The translations under genes and the position numbers were made by a program. The notes under the pieces were generated by a model. The model saw only the letters and a program-made list of their open reading frames with translations. It was not told where the DNA came from and did not search any database. Shown here in pieces: positions 28,304 to 40,513 of a stretch of DNA of 64,000 bases (positions within the stretch are counted from its first letter, which is position 1; the number at the start of each line of letters is the position of its first letter). The DNA is from Tetranychus cinnabarinus (Eukaryota > Arthropoda > Arachnida > Trombidiformes > Tetranychidae): NCBI GenBank assembly GCA_022266195.1, contig WHVY01000003.1, positions 5,270,001 to 5,334,000 on the forward strand, read 5' to 3'.

Positions 28304-30760
28304 TTAAGCAATGTAAGGTGCACCAAGAAACTGGTCCGCTATACGAGCAGCTTCCCTGAACCCGGTGAGTAAAGCACCGTGAATGGATGCTGGATAGTTA
28401 TGACTTGTGTGTTCACCGGCGAAAAATAGTCTAGCAACGTTTTGTTTGACGATTTGCTCATTTGAATCGGATGTTACTTCGCTTGGAAAAACTACGGGTG
28501 CCGCTAAGACGTGATAGTCATAAATAGAAGAGTCAACAGAAACATAAGAACCAGAGCCTTTTGTCCAAGGGTCAGTCTTCCACCGTGTAACTACGGTTTC
28601 TTTGGGCTGAGGAACAATTGCACTACCAAAAATGGTTTTTAAAACGGTCAAACATCGACCAACAATAACATCATCGGTAACATTCTCCATAATATTGGCA
28701 GCTTCACCAGCAACTAAAGCCATTAAAACGGGCGATTTATACAGACTCCAAAATGTAAATAGTTCTCCTCTTGAAGCGGTGGTGCTTCCAATATGACCAA
28801 ATAAGTTACTGTCCTGGTCCCAAAAAGCTCTATCAAAACAAAGGACAACTTTGTTCAAATTACCATAACCTAAGCGTTGTATTGCTTGAACTTTCCAATC
28901 AGGTAATGGTGGAATGAATTGTATACTGTTGGACATTAATGATGGACTTCCACTGTTCTGACCAACAGACTGTTTAAGAACACCAAGAGGTAACGTACAT
29001 AATACTGCATCAGCCGTATATGAAAAAAGACATGGCTGCGGAGTCGAGCCTGATTGTGAGGCGTAAAGACGTTTCGGGTCATATGCAAGGACTTCAACTC
29101 CTATTTTGTCTACACGTATATGTTTAACTGCTCGATTAGTAATGATACAATTTGGAGGTAGATCATCACACATTGCCATTGGGACACATGAAAATCCGTT
29201 ACCAACAGTCAAATGACTGCCGGAAAACTCATAGTCATCATGTTGGTCCCAATGTTTTAATGATAAGTTATTAAGATGAGTGTTATTAGCGAATTCTAAA
29301 TTAGCGAAATGCCAATCCAATATTTGACGGTCTCTTGATGAAAGGTAGACATCACTTGGATAATTGCTTTCTAAATCTCTAATTTGATACTCGATCTCTT
29401 TTTCTTGCTCTAAAAGTAAGTCCAGCTCTTTATAAATAGATCGAGTATCTCTCGAGATTTCTCTAAAATAAAATTCTTGCGTAATATCTCGATTTCTGTT
29501 ATCTGATAATTCTTTATGTTCCTTATGTAACTGCTCAACTTTATCCATAAGCGCCATCATCTGAAGTTGATTTGCTTTCAGTTTATCGTGGAGCTCGACA
29601 ATCAACTTGAGATGTTCTATCTGCTTCTCCTTAACACTCTTTTCCTGAAGCTGAATATCCCATTCTAGGGCTTGGCCAAGTGAAATGGGGCAACCTTTAA
29701 CTGGATTGAGATCGAGTGTATGTGAAAGATAACTTGTAGCTTCTAATAATCTGTTGAATTCCCTTTCAACCATTTCGTCTTTCTCTTTTGGCACTGGCGC
29801 GCCATTTGATTCGTAAAGCGGGCACTTTTGTTTGATTTTGTTTAGTTGCATATTGATTTGTTTGGCAATTACAGCCATAGGATTACCACCTAAACCGTTA
29901 ACCACGACACAGCCTAAGTCTGCGATAAAATTATTTTTACGGAATGTTACAACTCTTCCACCGACTCGATCCCTTGCTTCTAAAACGACAACTTCCATGC
30001 CAAAACGAGTAAGTTGTTGGGCTGCAGCCAGGCCTGAAATACCTGCTCCAATGATAATCACTTTTCCAACATTATGGCTAGGAGGGGGACGGAGTTTTTT
30101 GAAAATTCCAAAGTTAATATAACCATGTCTGTCCAAGAAGGCATGAACCCTCATAACTTAGAGAAGAAGAAGAAAGAAAAAGAAAAACAGTTAGAAAACA
30201 AAGAACATGGTCATAAACTAATTATTGGTGAATTTAAATTTTAAACAGAAGCTTTTTTTAACTTTATAGACCGTTGATTTTTTTAAAATATTACACTTAC
30301 CTAAAGGACCATCAGAATCGTAAGGAGGATCCAATTGCGATAGAGCGGCATCGAAAGTCAACTCTTGTTTAGGATTTTCTAACCACAATTGAAGGATCCT
30401 GTTTCGAATGTGGAGAAATATTTTTACACCCTGTGTGGGACCATTATTAATTTCTGAAAATGCTTGGGCTTCCTGGGCAGTCATTTTATCAAAAGGCAAT
30501 CTGGATTGAAAAGCAGCTCCTTCTAATCCAGTCGGATCTTCACCACTGTCACTGTCATTGTCAGCAGGTTCACGTGCAGAATTCTGATCACTGTGAGAAT
30601 TTAGTCCAGAACATCCAATATTACTCGTGTTTAAAGTGTTATTAATGTTAGATGCACTTGAATCGCTATCATAGCCAGGGGTATTAACCATATTAAGGTT
30701 GCGCCGGGTTTCACGATTACCATGTTCATCACTGGTTAAAACATCTTCCTCGGTAGACAT
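28304..30760 (-). CDS. Lysine-specific histone demethylase 1, copy A (diverged C-terminus)
   Basis: FAD-dependent amine oxidase that removes methyl groups from histone H3 Lys4 within CoREST-type nuclear complexes (family knowledge). Two exons: 30301-30760 and 28304-30156, joined across a 144-bp GT-AG intron, giving 770 residues. An acidic N-terminal region leads into a SWIRM domain (about 75-175), then the FAD motif GAGISGLAAAQQL, a split amine-oxidase domain and the helical tower insert (about 300-410, SLGQALEW onward), ending before SRDRQILDWHFANLEF. The flavin-contacting lysine is kept at residue 589 (GNLNKVVLCF). The last ~95 residues differ strongly from copy B: GSYSYVAVGSSG is replaced by GSGSYVSVDSSIYDY, and NYPATVHGA by NYPASIHGA. 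A conserved TGLGGNP reads NGLGGNP here. The frame is intact, so this is probably expressed but biochemically altered. Confidence 0.93.
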
Positions 30761-31757
30761 AGTGCGGTTAAAAGATCAACTTAATATACTGAAAGTCAAA
30801 AAATTAGTTTATAACAAATAAACAATACAATTGTGAAGTTATTTAACAAAAAGACAAAAAACAAACGGTTCGTCTATGAACGTCTCAGATCGACAGCTAT
30901 GAAAAGACAGAGAGAGAGAGAGCTAAAGAAGAAGAAGAGAAGGGAGAGAATAAGGGGGCGGTTTAATAATTGCAAAGTGTCTAAGTTTTATCAAGATGCG
31001 GATTAGTCAATGGATATTATAATCAACATTATTTTAAAAACTTCTAAATTCATTTTAACTAACGAATATTATAATTCCTAAGCCCAAGAACTATATCTCG
31101 CAGCAAAATTTTCCTTTGGGCCTTTACCCCTCAAATGATTCTGAATCAGCATTTACTATTCGTCGTTGGGCCACATCTTTGTCAATGGTTCATGGTGATA
31201 AGCTGTTTAAACCTTTGTTTCTGGTACAGTCAATACAGTGAGGTACCAGTAATGCATTCCCAAAATGAGACGTTGTCAAGGTTACTAATTAAATAACGTT
31301 GTTTTTTTCAAAAAATTTACAAAATTTAACCGAATTTTAATTAAAATTTAGTTTTGATCGGTTTCAATGGCGATAAATTAACAAAAATTTTAAAATTTGT
31401 AGCAATTTGATCATTAATTACTTAAAATCATTGAGAGATGTACAAAGTGCTAAGCCAATTTAGTCTCATTTTGGGAATATTGACTGTAGTAACTTTCTGT
31501 CCACCATATTGGCCTTTAGACCAATCAACGGACACGATTGAGTCTGTTATTTACCTATACTCACGCACGTGCATCTGAAAACTACTTATCACTCCTCATT
31601 CCAAGAATGAATTAAGTCCAAATTAGAAGGCAAATCGTGAAATAAATAAAGTTTATTAAGCCATTTTATCAATGACAGGGATAAAGAGCAATAAATATGG
31701 AAACAGTGGATTCTGTAAGAAACACAAAATAGGATTGCTACCATGTCGAGATTGAGG
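30761..31757. repeat. Upstream flank of KDM1A-A, duplicated upstream of KDM1A-B
   Basis: The 5' flank of copy A matches the flank of copy B. 30761-30900 pairs with 35528-35670, and 30960-31226 plus 31489-31757 pair with about 38100-38634. Both ends of the homology are sharp; after ACCATGTCGAGATTGA the two sequences differ completely. The B flank is split by LINE copies, the A flank by a MITE. A GA microsatellite lies at about 30907-30924. The shared promoter-proximal DNA means both genes may have started with the same regulation. Confidence 0.85.
31227..31486. mobile_element. 260-bp MITE with TA target-site duplication
   Basis: Left end CAGTCAATACAGTGAGGTAC; right end, read inward on the other strand, CAGTCAATATTCCCAAAATG. 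The outer nine bases match exactly. A further 16-base inverted match (ATTCCCAAAATGAGAC) follows after a ~20-bp offset on the left. TA lies on both sides (31225-31226, 31487-31488). The paralogous flank upstream of KDM1A-B (about 38365-38375) reads CTGGTATAAACTTTCTG, the unoccupied TA site. Ends starting CAGT with TA duplication fit a Tc1/mariner-derived MITE. No coding capacity. Confidence 0.85.
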
Positions 31758-32309
31758 GTGGATCCGGTTTAGGTAGTTTAATCTAGATCTATGTTATTTT
31801 ATCATATTTAATCTGTATTAAAATTGATAAGATTTTTTAATTTTTCATCTTTAAACACATCAAAAGTGTCCGGTTAAGAAGTAAACAAAACATTTCAATG
31901 AGTCAAGCCGCGAAAATTTATTTAGTTAAGGATTTATTACTTTTTACTAGATTTTTTGTCTTTCTCTCTCTCTCTTTATACCCTTCCTTCTCCAATTCAA
32001 CCTTCCTCAACTAATCACTCATCCTTCTTTTTTTACTACTCTCTTTAAATCTACCAACTAACCCAGAAATTGTAAAGCTGTCACCTAAATTTGAATGTAA
32101 TATCTAAATTGTATACTGTAATATCCACCACCCGGTGGCGCCTTAAAAGCTGCTCTCCCCTTGGGGAAAGCACATTCAAAGCAAAGGTTAATTTTTTCTC
32201 TTCTCATTTTGTTTTGTTTTCGGTCAAACTCGATTGTGATTCTAATTTGTTTCTCTGTGACTGTCAAGTTTAATAATCAACTCTAGTAAATTTGCCATAT
32301 TTTAAGACA

Positions 32310-32588
32310 ATGTTGTTCTATTCATTTTTCAAAAGTCTCATTGGAAAAGATGTTATCGTCGAGCTCAAAAATGATTTAAACATCTGTGGTACTCTACATA
32401 GTGTCGATCAATACCTCAACTTTAAATTGGTGGACATTACGGTAATGGACTGTAACAAATACCCGTACATGCTCGGAGTCAAAAATTGTTTCATTAGAGG
32501 ATCAGTGGTTCGTTATGTACAATTGCCGGTCGAAGAAATAGACACGACTTTACTGCAAGACGCTACAAGAAAAATCGTCTTTGGATGA
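32310..32588 (+). CDS. LSM2: U6 snRNA-associated Sm-like protein LSm2
   Basis: Subunit of the heptameric LSm rings: LSm2-8 binds the 3' end of U6 snRNA in splicing, and LSm1-7 drives mRNA decapping (family knowledge). Single exon of 92 residues beginning MLFYSFFKSLIGKDVIVELK at the ATG at 32310; the frame is open a little further upstream but the family starts at this methionine. Both Sm motifs are present: Sm1 (KDVIVELKNDLNICGTLHSV through YLNFKLVDITV) and Sm2 (CFIRGSVVRYVQLP). Length matches the usual ~95 residues. It sits on the opposite strand between the two KDM1A copies. Two AATAAA polyadenylation signals follow at 32663-32668 and 32673-32678, so its 3' UTR is short. Confidence 0.95.
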   Translation: MLFYSFFKSLIGKDVIVELKNDLNICGTLHSVDQYLNFKLVDITVMDCNKYPYMLGVKNCFIRGSVVRYVQLPVEEIDTTLLQDATRKIVFG

Positions 32589-33041
32589 CAAACTTGAGTT
32601 GCGGTTTCATTTTTTTACTTGTTCTTCTTTCTATTCTCAAAAAATGATGGAATTGGTAGTTAAATAAATATCAATAAAACATGGAAAACTGATTACAAGA
32701 CTTCTACTTATTTCGATTGAAGACAATCTAATCGGAAAGTTGTCCAGTCTATTCAATTTATCTAAAATTTGTGACACGAACAAGCTAAACGAGACTTATC
32801 AAGCAAATAATACAAGAAGGGAGGAATGATAAAACTATCATTTGAATCTTATTTGATTTTCTATGTGTCATCTTTTAGTTTATAAAGAAGGATGGACAAG
32901 TTTCGATAAGTAACCAATACTTGAGTTACTTTCAACCACAATAAGCATTAGTGCAATGATTTGTAATAAACAAAATAAGATGAACAATTAATGATGAAAT
33001 TGTGAGAAAAAAAATGTGAAAAATAGATGGTTAATAGTTTA
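32589..33041. other. Convergent intergenic region between LSM2 and KDM1A-B
   Basis: Holds the LSM2 polyadenylation signals at 32663-32678 and the 3' UTR of minus-strand KDM1A-B. The two genes converge here. I see no other structure, and no homology to the DNA downstream of KDM1A-A, so the segmental duplication ends near the KDM1A stop codons. Confidence 0.5.
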
Positions 33042-35527
33042 TCAATGTTGAGATGAAATGGTGTAAGGAGCTCCAATGAATTGATCAGCAATTTTAGCTG
33101 CTTCCCTTAATCCACTTAGAAAAGCTCCATGAACAGTAGCCGGGTAGTTACGAATTGTATGTTCGCCAGCAAAAAATAGTCTAGGGTTTGTACCACTTTG
33201 ATTGTTGGCTGTGACAGTTTCATGAGTGTTTGTTCCAGTTGCAGGTACTGATGAGTAAGAAACAGGGGCAGCCATTATGTCTAAATCAGAGCCACTGGAG
33301 CCAACAGCGACATATGAGTAAGATCCTTTGGACCAAGGATCAGCCCTCCATCTTGTAACAACTGTTTCCTTAGGCTGTGGAACGTTTGTAGTGCCAAAAA
33401 TGGTTTTTAAAACGGTCAAACATCGACCAACAATAACATCATCAGTAACATTCTCCATAATATTGGCAGCTTCGCCAGCAACTAAGGCCATTAAAACGGG
33501 CGATTTATACAGACTCCAAAATAAAAAGAGTTCTCCTCTTGAAGCGGTGGTGCTTCCAATATGACCAAATAAGTTACTGTCTTGGTCCCAAAAAGCTCTA
33601 TCAAAACAAAGGACAACTTTGTTCAAATTACCATAACCTAAGCGTTGTATTGCTTGAACTTTCCAATCAGGTAATGGTGGAATGAATTGTATACTGTTGG
33701 ACATTGATGATGGACTTCCACTGTTCTGACCAACAGACTGTTTAAGAACACCAAGGGGCAAAGTACATAATACTGCATCAGCCGTATATGAAAAAAGACA
33801 TGGTTGCGGAGTCGAGCCTGATTGTGAGGCGTAAAGACGTTTCGGGTCATATGCAAGGACTTCAACTCCTATTTTGTCTACACGTATATGTTTAACTGCT
33901 CGATTAGTAATGATACAATTTGGAGGTAGATCATCACACATTGCCATTGGGACACATGAAAATCCGTTACCAACAGTCAAATGACTGCCGGAAAATTCAT
34001 AGTCATCATCTTGGTCCCAATGTTTTAATGATAAGTTATTAAGATGAGTGTTATTAGCGAATTCTAAGTTAGCGAAATGCCAATCCAATATTTGACGATC
34101 TCGAGATGAAAGGTAGACATCACTTGGATAATTGCTTTCTAAATCTCTTATTTTATCCTCGATCTCTTTTTCTTGCTCTAAAAGTGAGTCCAGCTCTTTA
34201 TAAATAGATCGAGTATCTCTCGAGATTTCTCTAAAATAAAATTCTTGTGTAATATCTCGATTTCTGGTGTCTGATAATTCTTTATGATCCTTATGTAACT
34301 GGTCAACTTTATCCATAAGCGCCATCATCTGAAGTTGATTTGCTTTCAATTTATCGTGGAGCTCGAAAATCAACTTGAGATGTTCTATCTGCTTCTCCTT
34401 AACACTCTTTTCCTGAAGCTGAATAACCCATTCTAGGGCTTGGCCAAGTGAAATGGGGCAACCTTTAACTTGATTGAGATCGAGTGTATGTGAAAGATAA
34501 CTTGTAGCTTCTAATAGTCGGTTGAATTCCCTTTCAACCATTTCGTCTTTCTCTTTTGGCACAGTAGCGCCATTTGATTCGTAAAGCGGGCACTTTTGTT
34601 TGATTTTGTTTAGTTGCATATTGATTTGTTTGGCAATTACAGCCATAGGATTACCACCTAAACCGGTAACCACGACACAGCCTAAGTCTGCGATAAAATT
34701 ATTTTTACGGAATGTTACAACTCTTCCACCGACTCGATCCCTTGCTTCTAAAACGACAACTTCCATGCCAAAACGAGTAAGTTGTTGGGCAGCCGCCAGG
34801 CCTGAAATACCTGCTCCTATGATAATCACTTTTCCAACTTTACGGCTAGGAGGGGGACGGAGCTTTTTGAAAATTCCAAAGTTAATATAACCATGTCTGT
34901 CCAAGAAGGCATGAATCCTCATAACTTAGAGAAGAAGAAGAAAGAAAAAGAAAAACAGTTAAAAACAAAGAACATGGTCATAAACTAATTATTGGTGAAT
35001 CAAAATTTAAAACAGAAGTTGTTTTTAACTTTATAGACCGTTGATTTTTTTAAAATATTACACTTACCTAAAGGACCATCAGAATCGTAAGGAGGATCCA
35101 ATTGCGATAGAGCGGCATCGAAAGTCAACTCTTGTTTAGGATTTTCTAACCACAATTGAAGGATCCTGTTTCGAATGTGGAGAAATATTTTTACACCCTG
35201 TGTTGGACCATTGTTAATTTCTGAAAATGCTTGGGCTTCCTGGGCAGTCATTTTATCAAAAGGCAATCTGGATTGAAAAGCAGCTCCTTCTAATCCAGTC
35301 GGATCTTCACCACTGTCACTGTCATTGTCAGCAGCTTCACGAGCAGAATTCTGATCACTGTGAGAATTTAGTCCAGAACATCCAATATTACTTGTGTTTA
35401 AAGTGTTATTAATGTTAGATGCACTTGTACCGCTAGCAGAGCCAGGGGTATTAACCATATTAAGGTTGCGCCGGGTTTCACGATTACCATGTTCATCACT
35501 GGTTAAAACATCTTCCTCGGTAGACAT
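33042..35527 (-). CDS. KDM1A: Lysine-specific histone demethylase 1, copy B (canonical)
   Basis: Nuclear FAD-dependent demethylase of histone H3 Lys4me1/me2. Two exons (35068-35527 and 33042-34924, intron 143 bp) give 780 residues. Domain order matches human LSD1: SWIRM (about 75-175, including GLEGAAFQSRLPFDKM), FAD motif GAGISGLAAAQQL, tower helices (about 300-410), and the oxidase second half. Catalytic-site elements are retained: Lys589 (NKVVLCF), the conserved C-terminal block GSYSYVAVGSSG, and GEHTIRNYPATVHGAFLSGL. The split codon at the exon junction restores a family-like PLVMRVHAFLDRHG. Copy A is nearly identical to it up to about residue 665, then diverges sharply. This copy is the better candidate for the ancestral activity. 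Confidence 0.95.
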
Positions 35528-35688
35528 TGTGCGGTTAAAAGATCAAATTAATATACTGAAAGTCAAAAAATTAGTTTATAACAAATAAACAATACAATTG
35601 TGAAGTTATCAAACAAAAGGGAAAAAACAAACGGTTCGTCTATGAACTTGCTTTCGGCTCAGCTCGACAGCTATGAAGAGAAGTGAAG
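35528..35688. repeat. Upstream flank of KDM1A-B, proximal part of the duplicated block
   Basis: Homologous to about 30761-30905 upstream of copy A, including ACAATTGTGAAGTTATC and the ACGGTTCGTCTATGAAC word. Homology is interrupted at 35689 by the LINE pair and resumes at about 38085-38100. Confidence 0.8.
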
Positions 35689-36882
35689 AGACACAGTTTA
35701 TTGGTTTTTGGGTGTGGTGTTTACAAGGTGGGCTTTAAGTGCGCCACACCTGACAATGCATACATGTTTGTAATGATTAGAGAGGTATTTTCAAAAGTGG
35801 GTAAAGCATGATATAGGATGGGGAAGTAAAAAATAAAAATAAATAAAAAGAGGAATGAATAATAAGAAGGGAGAAGAGTCAGTCTTTTTCGCTGATGTAT
35901 TTCATGGTTTCTAGGACATTATTAAGGAGTTCTTTACAGTAGTAGGGTCTTTGTAGGATGAAGGGTAGAAGAGGTTGTTTGAGGCGTTTAGCAAAGTATG
36001 TTATGTTTTTCCTGATGGTTTTTAGACTGTCACATTGGAAGATTAGATGAATAGCGTCTGGTTCCATTGTCTTTCCACATACACATTCCTTGCCTTTGGT
36101 CCAAAAGTCATATTTGCCAGTAAGTAGCCTGGATCTATGGTCAAGTTTATTGAAGAAAGTTCTGGTATCATAGTTAAGAATGAGGTGACAGCTTGAGTCA
36201 GAGTATTTCTCTCTTTTCAGGCATTTTTGAGTGTATTGTCTTGCTGCTTCCTTGTACCATAGACGATGAGTTAATTGATTGGAGTGAGGACGGGGTAGCA
36301 TTTCGGGTGCATTATTAATCATCCAGCTTGTTACAGCATATTCTTCATTGAGTGTGTTCATAACATATTTAATTCCTATTTCAATAATGCGAATGTAGAC
36401 AGGTTTGTTATTGGTAATAAGGAAAGAGGGAAGGGTTCTATCTCCTTTTTGCATTCCTATGTATTTCGAGATTAACATTGATGTTATTTTATTAATTTTT
36501 TTGTCAAATTCAGTAGTCATTACGCTTGGTATGAGAAGGGGTGAATAGGTCAGAGTAGTTGCTTCCATAAAGGCGGCATTGATGAGTTTAACTACTTTAT
36601 TGGGAAGTGCTTTAGCTAGGTGAACGGGGAGATTGATTTCAGTTTGCTTTGCTCTGACTTTTTCGAGAAGGAGTTCCTGATCTAGGAAGAGTCGACTCTT
36701 CCTTTTAAGAGTGAATGGGTAACCTAGGGCAGTACTGGTACCACAGATTTCAATCTGTCCAGGTATTGATCTAAAGAGTTGACTGTTGTTAGTAATTATT
36801 TTTGATTTTTCTAGCGAGATTTTCAGGTCAATCTTGTTAAGGGAAGAGTTGATTTTATCTAGTATAAATAACACACATAAAT
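35689..36882 (-). mobile_element. 5'-truncated non-LTR retrotransposon fragment, copy 1
   Basis: 1194-bp unit, read on the minus strand, containing a 331-codon frame (35879-36874). The frame resembles the part of a LINE polymerase ORF that lies after the catalytic palm: an ISLEKSKI-type block, a thumb-like helical region, HRSRLLTGKYDFW and a Cys/His cluster (CVCGKTMEPDAIHLIFQC). The palm with its YxDD motif is missing, so it is not autonomous. The unit's 3' end carries AATAAA (plus TTTATT at 35697-35702). No poly-A tail is visible. It is followed head-to-tail by a virtually identical unit with the same 5' breakpoint. Confidence 0.8.
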
Positions 36883-38076
36883 AGACACAGTTTATTGGTT
36901 TTTGGGTGTGGTGTTTACAAGGTGGGCTTTAAGTGCGCCACACCTGACAATGCATACATGTTTGTAATGATTAGAGAGGTATTTTCAAAAGTGGGTCAAG
37001 CATGATATAGGATGGGGAAGTAAAAAATAAAAATAAATAAAAAGAGGAATGAATAATAAGAAGGGAGAAGAGTCAGTCTTTTTCGCTGATGTATTTCATG
37101 GTTTCTAGGACATTATTAAGGAGTTCTTTACAGTAGTAGGGTCTTTGTAGGATGAAGGGTAGAAGAGGTTGTTTGAGGCGTTTAGCAAAGTATGTTATGT
37201 TTTTCCTGATGGTTTTTAGACTGTCACATTGGAAGATTAGATGAATAGCGTCTGGTTCCATTGTCTTTCCACATACACATTCCTTGCCTTTGGTCCAAAA
37301 GTCATATTTGCCAGTAAGTAGCCTGGATCTATGGTCAAGTTTATTGAAGAAAGTTCTGGTATCATAGTTAAGAATGAGGTGACAGCTTGAGTCAGAGTAT
37401 TTCTCTCTTTTCAGGCATTTTTGAGTGTATTGTCTTGCTGCTTCCTTGTACCATAGACGATGAGTTAATTGATTGGAGTGAGGACGGGGTAGCATTTCGG
37501 GTGCATTATTAATCATCCAGCTTGTTACAGCATATTCTTCATTGAGTGTGTTCATAACATATTTAATTCCTATTTCAATAATGCGAATGTAGACAGGTTT
37601 GTTATTGGTAATAAGGAAAGAGGGAAGGGTTCTATCTCCTTTTTGCATTCCTATGTATTTCGAGATTAACATTGATGTTATTTTATTAATTTTTTTGTCA
37701 AATTCAGTAGTCATTACGCTTGGTATGAGAAGGGGTGAATAGGTCAGAGTAGTTGCTTCCATAAAGGCGGCATTGATGAGTTTAACTACTTTATTGGGAA
37801 GTGCTTTAGCTAGGTGAACGGGGAGATTGATTTCAGTTTGCTTTGCTCTGACTTTTTCGAGAAGGAGTTCCTGATCTAGGAAGAGTCGACTCTTCCTTTT
37901 AAGAGTGAATGGGTAACCTAGGGCAGTACTGGTACCACAGATTTCAATCTGTCCAGGTATTGATCTAAAGAGTTGACTGTTGTTAGTAATTATTTTTGAT
38001 TTTTCTAGCGAGATTTTCAGGTCAATCTTGTTAAGGGAAGAGTTGATTTTATCTAGTATAAATAACACACATAAAT
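36883..38076 (-). mobile_element. 5'-truncated non-LTR retrotransposon fragment, copy 2
   Basis: Second 1194-bp unit with an identical 331-codon frame (37073-38068). The one difference I see from copy 1 is C at 36997 versus A at 35803. Both units end at the same AGACAC word (35689, 36883, 38077), which may be the target-site duplication. The paralogous flank upstream of KDM1A-A (AAAAGACAGAGAGAG, about 30902) is the empty site. Identical truncation points argue for tandem duplication of one insertion, not two independent insertions; an assembly duplication is also possible. Confidence 0.8.
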
Positions 38077-38084
38077 AGACACAC

Positions 38085-38634
38085 AGAGAGAGAGAATAGG
38101 GACTGGTTTAAAAATTGCAAAGTGTCTAAGTTTTATCAAGATGCGGATTAGTCAATGGATATTATAATCAACATTATTTTGAAAACTACTTAATTCATTT
38201 CAACTGACGAATCTAACTCTTAAGCCCATGAACTATATCTGGCAGCAAAAATTTCCGTTGAATCTTTACCCCTCAGGTCATTCTGATTTAGGATTTTCTA
38301 TTGGTCGTTAGACCTCATCTTTGCCAATGGCTGATGGTTATAAGCTGTTTAAACCTTTGTTTCTGGTATAAACTTTCTGTCCACCATATTGGCCTTTAGA
38401 CCAATCAACGGACACAATTGAGTCTGTTATTTACCTATACTCACGCACGTGCATCTGAAATCTACTTAACACTCTTTATTTCCAGAATGAATAGAGTCCA
38501 AATTAGAAGGCAAATCGTGAAATAAATAAAGTTTATTAAGCCATTTTATCAATAACAGGGATAGAGATTCAATAAATATGGAAACAATGGATTCTGTAAG
38601 AAACACAAAATAGGATTGCTACCATGTCGAGATT
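38085..38634. repeat. Distal part of the duplicated KDM1A upstream block
   Basis: Resumes homology with the copy A flank (30940-31226 and 31489-31757) after the LINE insertion: AATTGCAAAGTGTCTAAG and TCACGCACGTGCATCTGAAA occur in both. It lacks the 260-bp MITE and so preserves its empty site. Identity is visibly lower than across the coding exons. Confidence 0.8.
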
Positions 38635-39175
38635 GATTATACATTGAATAGTTTAAAGTACCGAGTAAATTAAAGGTATTTGCACAAGCTTGATTTTATT
38701 CAGTGATGCAGAGATTTGGTAAAATATCTTTGGTCAAATATGAATGACTTGGGTTTGTTAATATTTTGCAGCCAATTTAAAGAAATAAAATTGAAGATTA
38801 AGAGCAGAAGTTTTAGAAAAAATTAGTTTATAACAAATTAACAATACAATTGTGAAGTTATTAAACAAAAAGAAACGGCTGGTCTATGAACTAGAAAGTT
38901 TAAGACAAATCGTTAAATGAATGAAATTTATTAAGCCATTTTATCGTATTCATGTAACAAGTTGGAAGCCAAAGAGTGCCAAAGACGCTTCAATGACAGG
39001 GATAGATTGATTATACATTGAATAGTTAAAAGTACCGAGTAAATTAAAGTGATTTGCAGAAGCTTGATAAATTTATTCAGTGATGGGGAGATTTGGTAAA
39101 ATATCTTTGGTCAAATATCAATGACTTGGGTTTGTTAATATTTTACAACCAATTTAAAGAATGAAAATTGAAATG
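38631..39175. repeat. Local tandem duplication with a third KDM1A-flank fragment
   Basis: 38631-38800 (GATTGATTATACATTGAATAG onward) repeats at 39005-39170, an offset of 374 bp. Between them, 38817-38892 is a third copy of the KDM1A proximal flank (TTAGTTTATAACAAATTAAC, then AAACGGCTGGTCTATGAACT). About 38920-38950 repeats the AATTTATTAAGCCATTTTATC word of 31643-31670. This suggests a further, rearranged copy of the flank. Confidence 0.7.
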
Positions 39176-40513
39176 TTAAAGGGAAGGGAAGAAAATAATT
39201 ATTTCAAAGCTAAGTTTTGAGGGAATATATCACTCGAGTTGGACTCCAAGCCTGTTAGCAGAAATACAAAAACACAAAAGTATATTTGAGATAAAGAAAA
39301 ATGATGAGGGATACTCTTTAATAGCTTATTGTAGCTTCCAATCGAGCTGTAATAAATTGTTGCAAAATGGTAAAGGGCATGAGAATGCTGGATGAGAAAA
39401 GAAAATGAAAGGAAGAAAATGAAGGATAAGAAAAAAAAAACAAAGAACGATAAGAAAGGTAAGGTAAAAACAAAAATGTTTGTGTCTGTGAGATGAAAAA
39501 AGTGAAAGGGTTGGATAAAGGGGAGTCGATTAACAAATATTTCAGTTGAGAGATGTATTACAATCTTTATTCACTCCATTGATGTCTGTAGTCCAAAAGA
39601 TGTATTTCACATTGCTGAAAGGTTTCCAAGTGTTTGCGAAGAAATCCTAGATAGAATCATTCATACCAAAAAGAATCGAATTCTCGTCTCTCAGCTTAGG
39701 GCACATCATTTTTTAGATCAGGCAATCTTGATATTATCAGTTGGGTTGCTTTTAAGCTTACATTTTCTGGATTAAATCTTTTCTTCTGGATTTTTACATC
39801 TTTTTTTTCTCAAAAACTTTCTCACTATTCGGTTCCAATTGTTTTACAGTTGCGATACATATATTTATATATATATTTACACACGGGACTTCTTCAGAAG
39901 TATATTTACTTTTAGTTAAACAATTTTAGAAAAGAAATGTTACGATGAATTTTGAATATTTGCCAATTGCAGGTAATCGGTCTTCAGTTGCTTTTTTGTT
40001 TGTGAGGTTGATTATTATGACACAGTGCTTTTCGTATTGCTGTCATCGTTAATAGAATAGAATCAATCCAGTCATCATTGTTTGGGCTGTATTAAGTGTA
40101 AGTATGTGGCAATCTCAGAAGATAGAACAATCCATCAAATCTGACAACTGTTCCATCATTAAGACACAGTAGGACTTTAAGACGCTTGTAATAAAAGTAT
40201 TGATTATGATCAATGACCACCAATGCATGTATTCAGTTAGATGATAAGTGTTCAATCCAAGATAATTTAAGATTGAATAATCTCTGTTGTTTGTTTGTAC
40301 AATGTCTCTTCAACTCTAATGTCATTTCCAATAAAATACAATTCTTTCAGTGTCATCGTCAACCTTCATTTCTTGTTATATACAGTCTACTTTGCCTAGA
40401 CCCTCGTCACAGAACAAATGAGATTTTGATTGAATCAGGAAGATAAAAGAATCCAGACAGAGACCATAACACAATCTAATCCATTGTCTTTCCGAATATA
40501 TTTTTTTTGACTT
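39176..40513. other. Intergenic region upstream of the duplication, downstream of RNF11
   Basis: Includes the RNF11 3' UTR side (minus strand) and a short AT repeat near 39858-39880. At 39546-39775, after an acceptor-like TTTCAG, two plus-strand frames are open at once: one for about 76 codons ending at TAA 39773-39775, the other for about 34 codons. Neither has a recognisable domain or a start codon, so this is at most a gene relic or an exon of an unidentified gene. Confidence 0.3.
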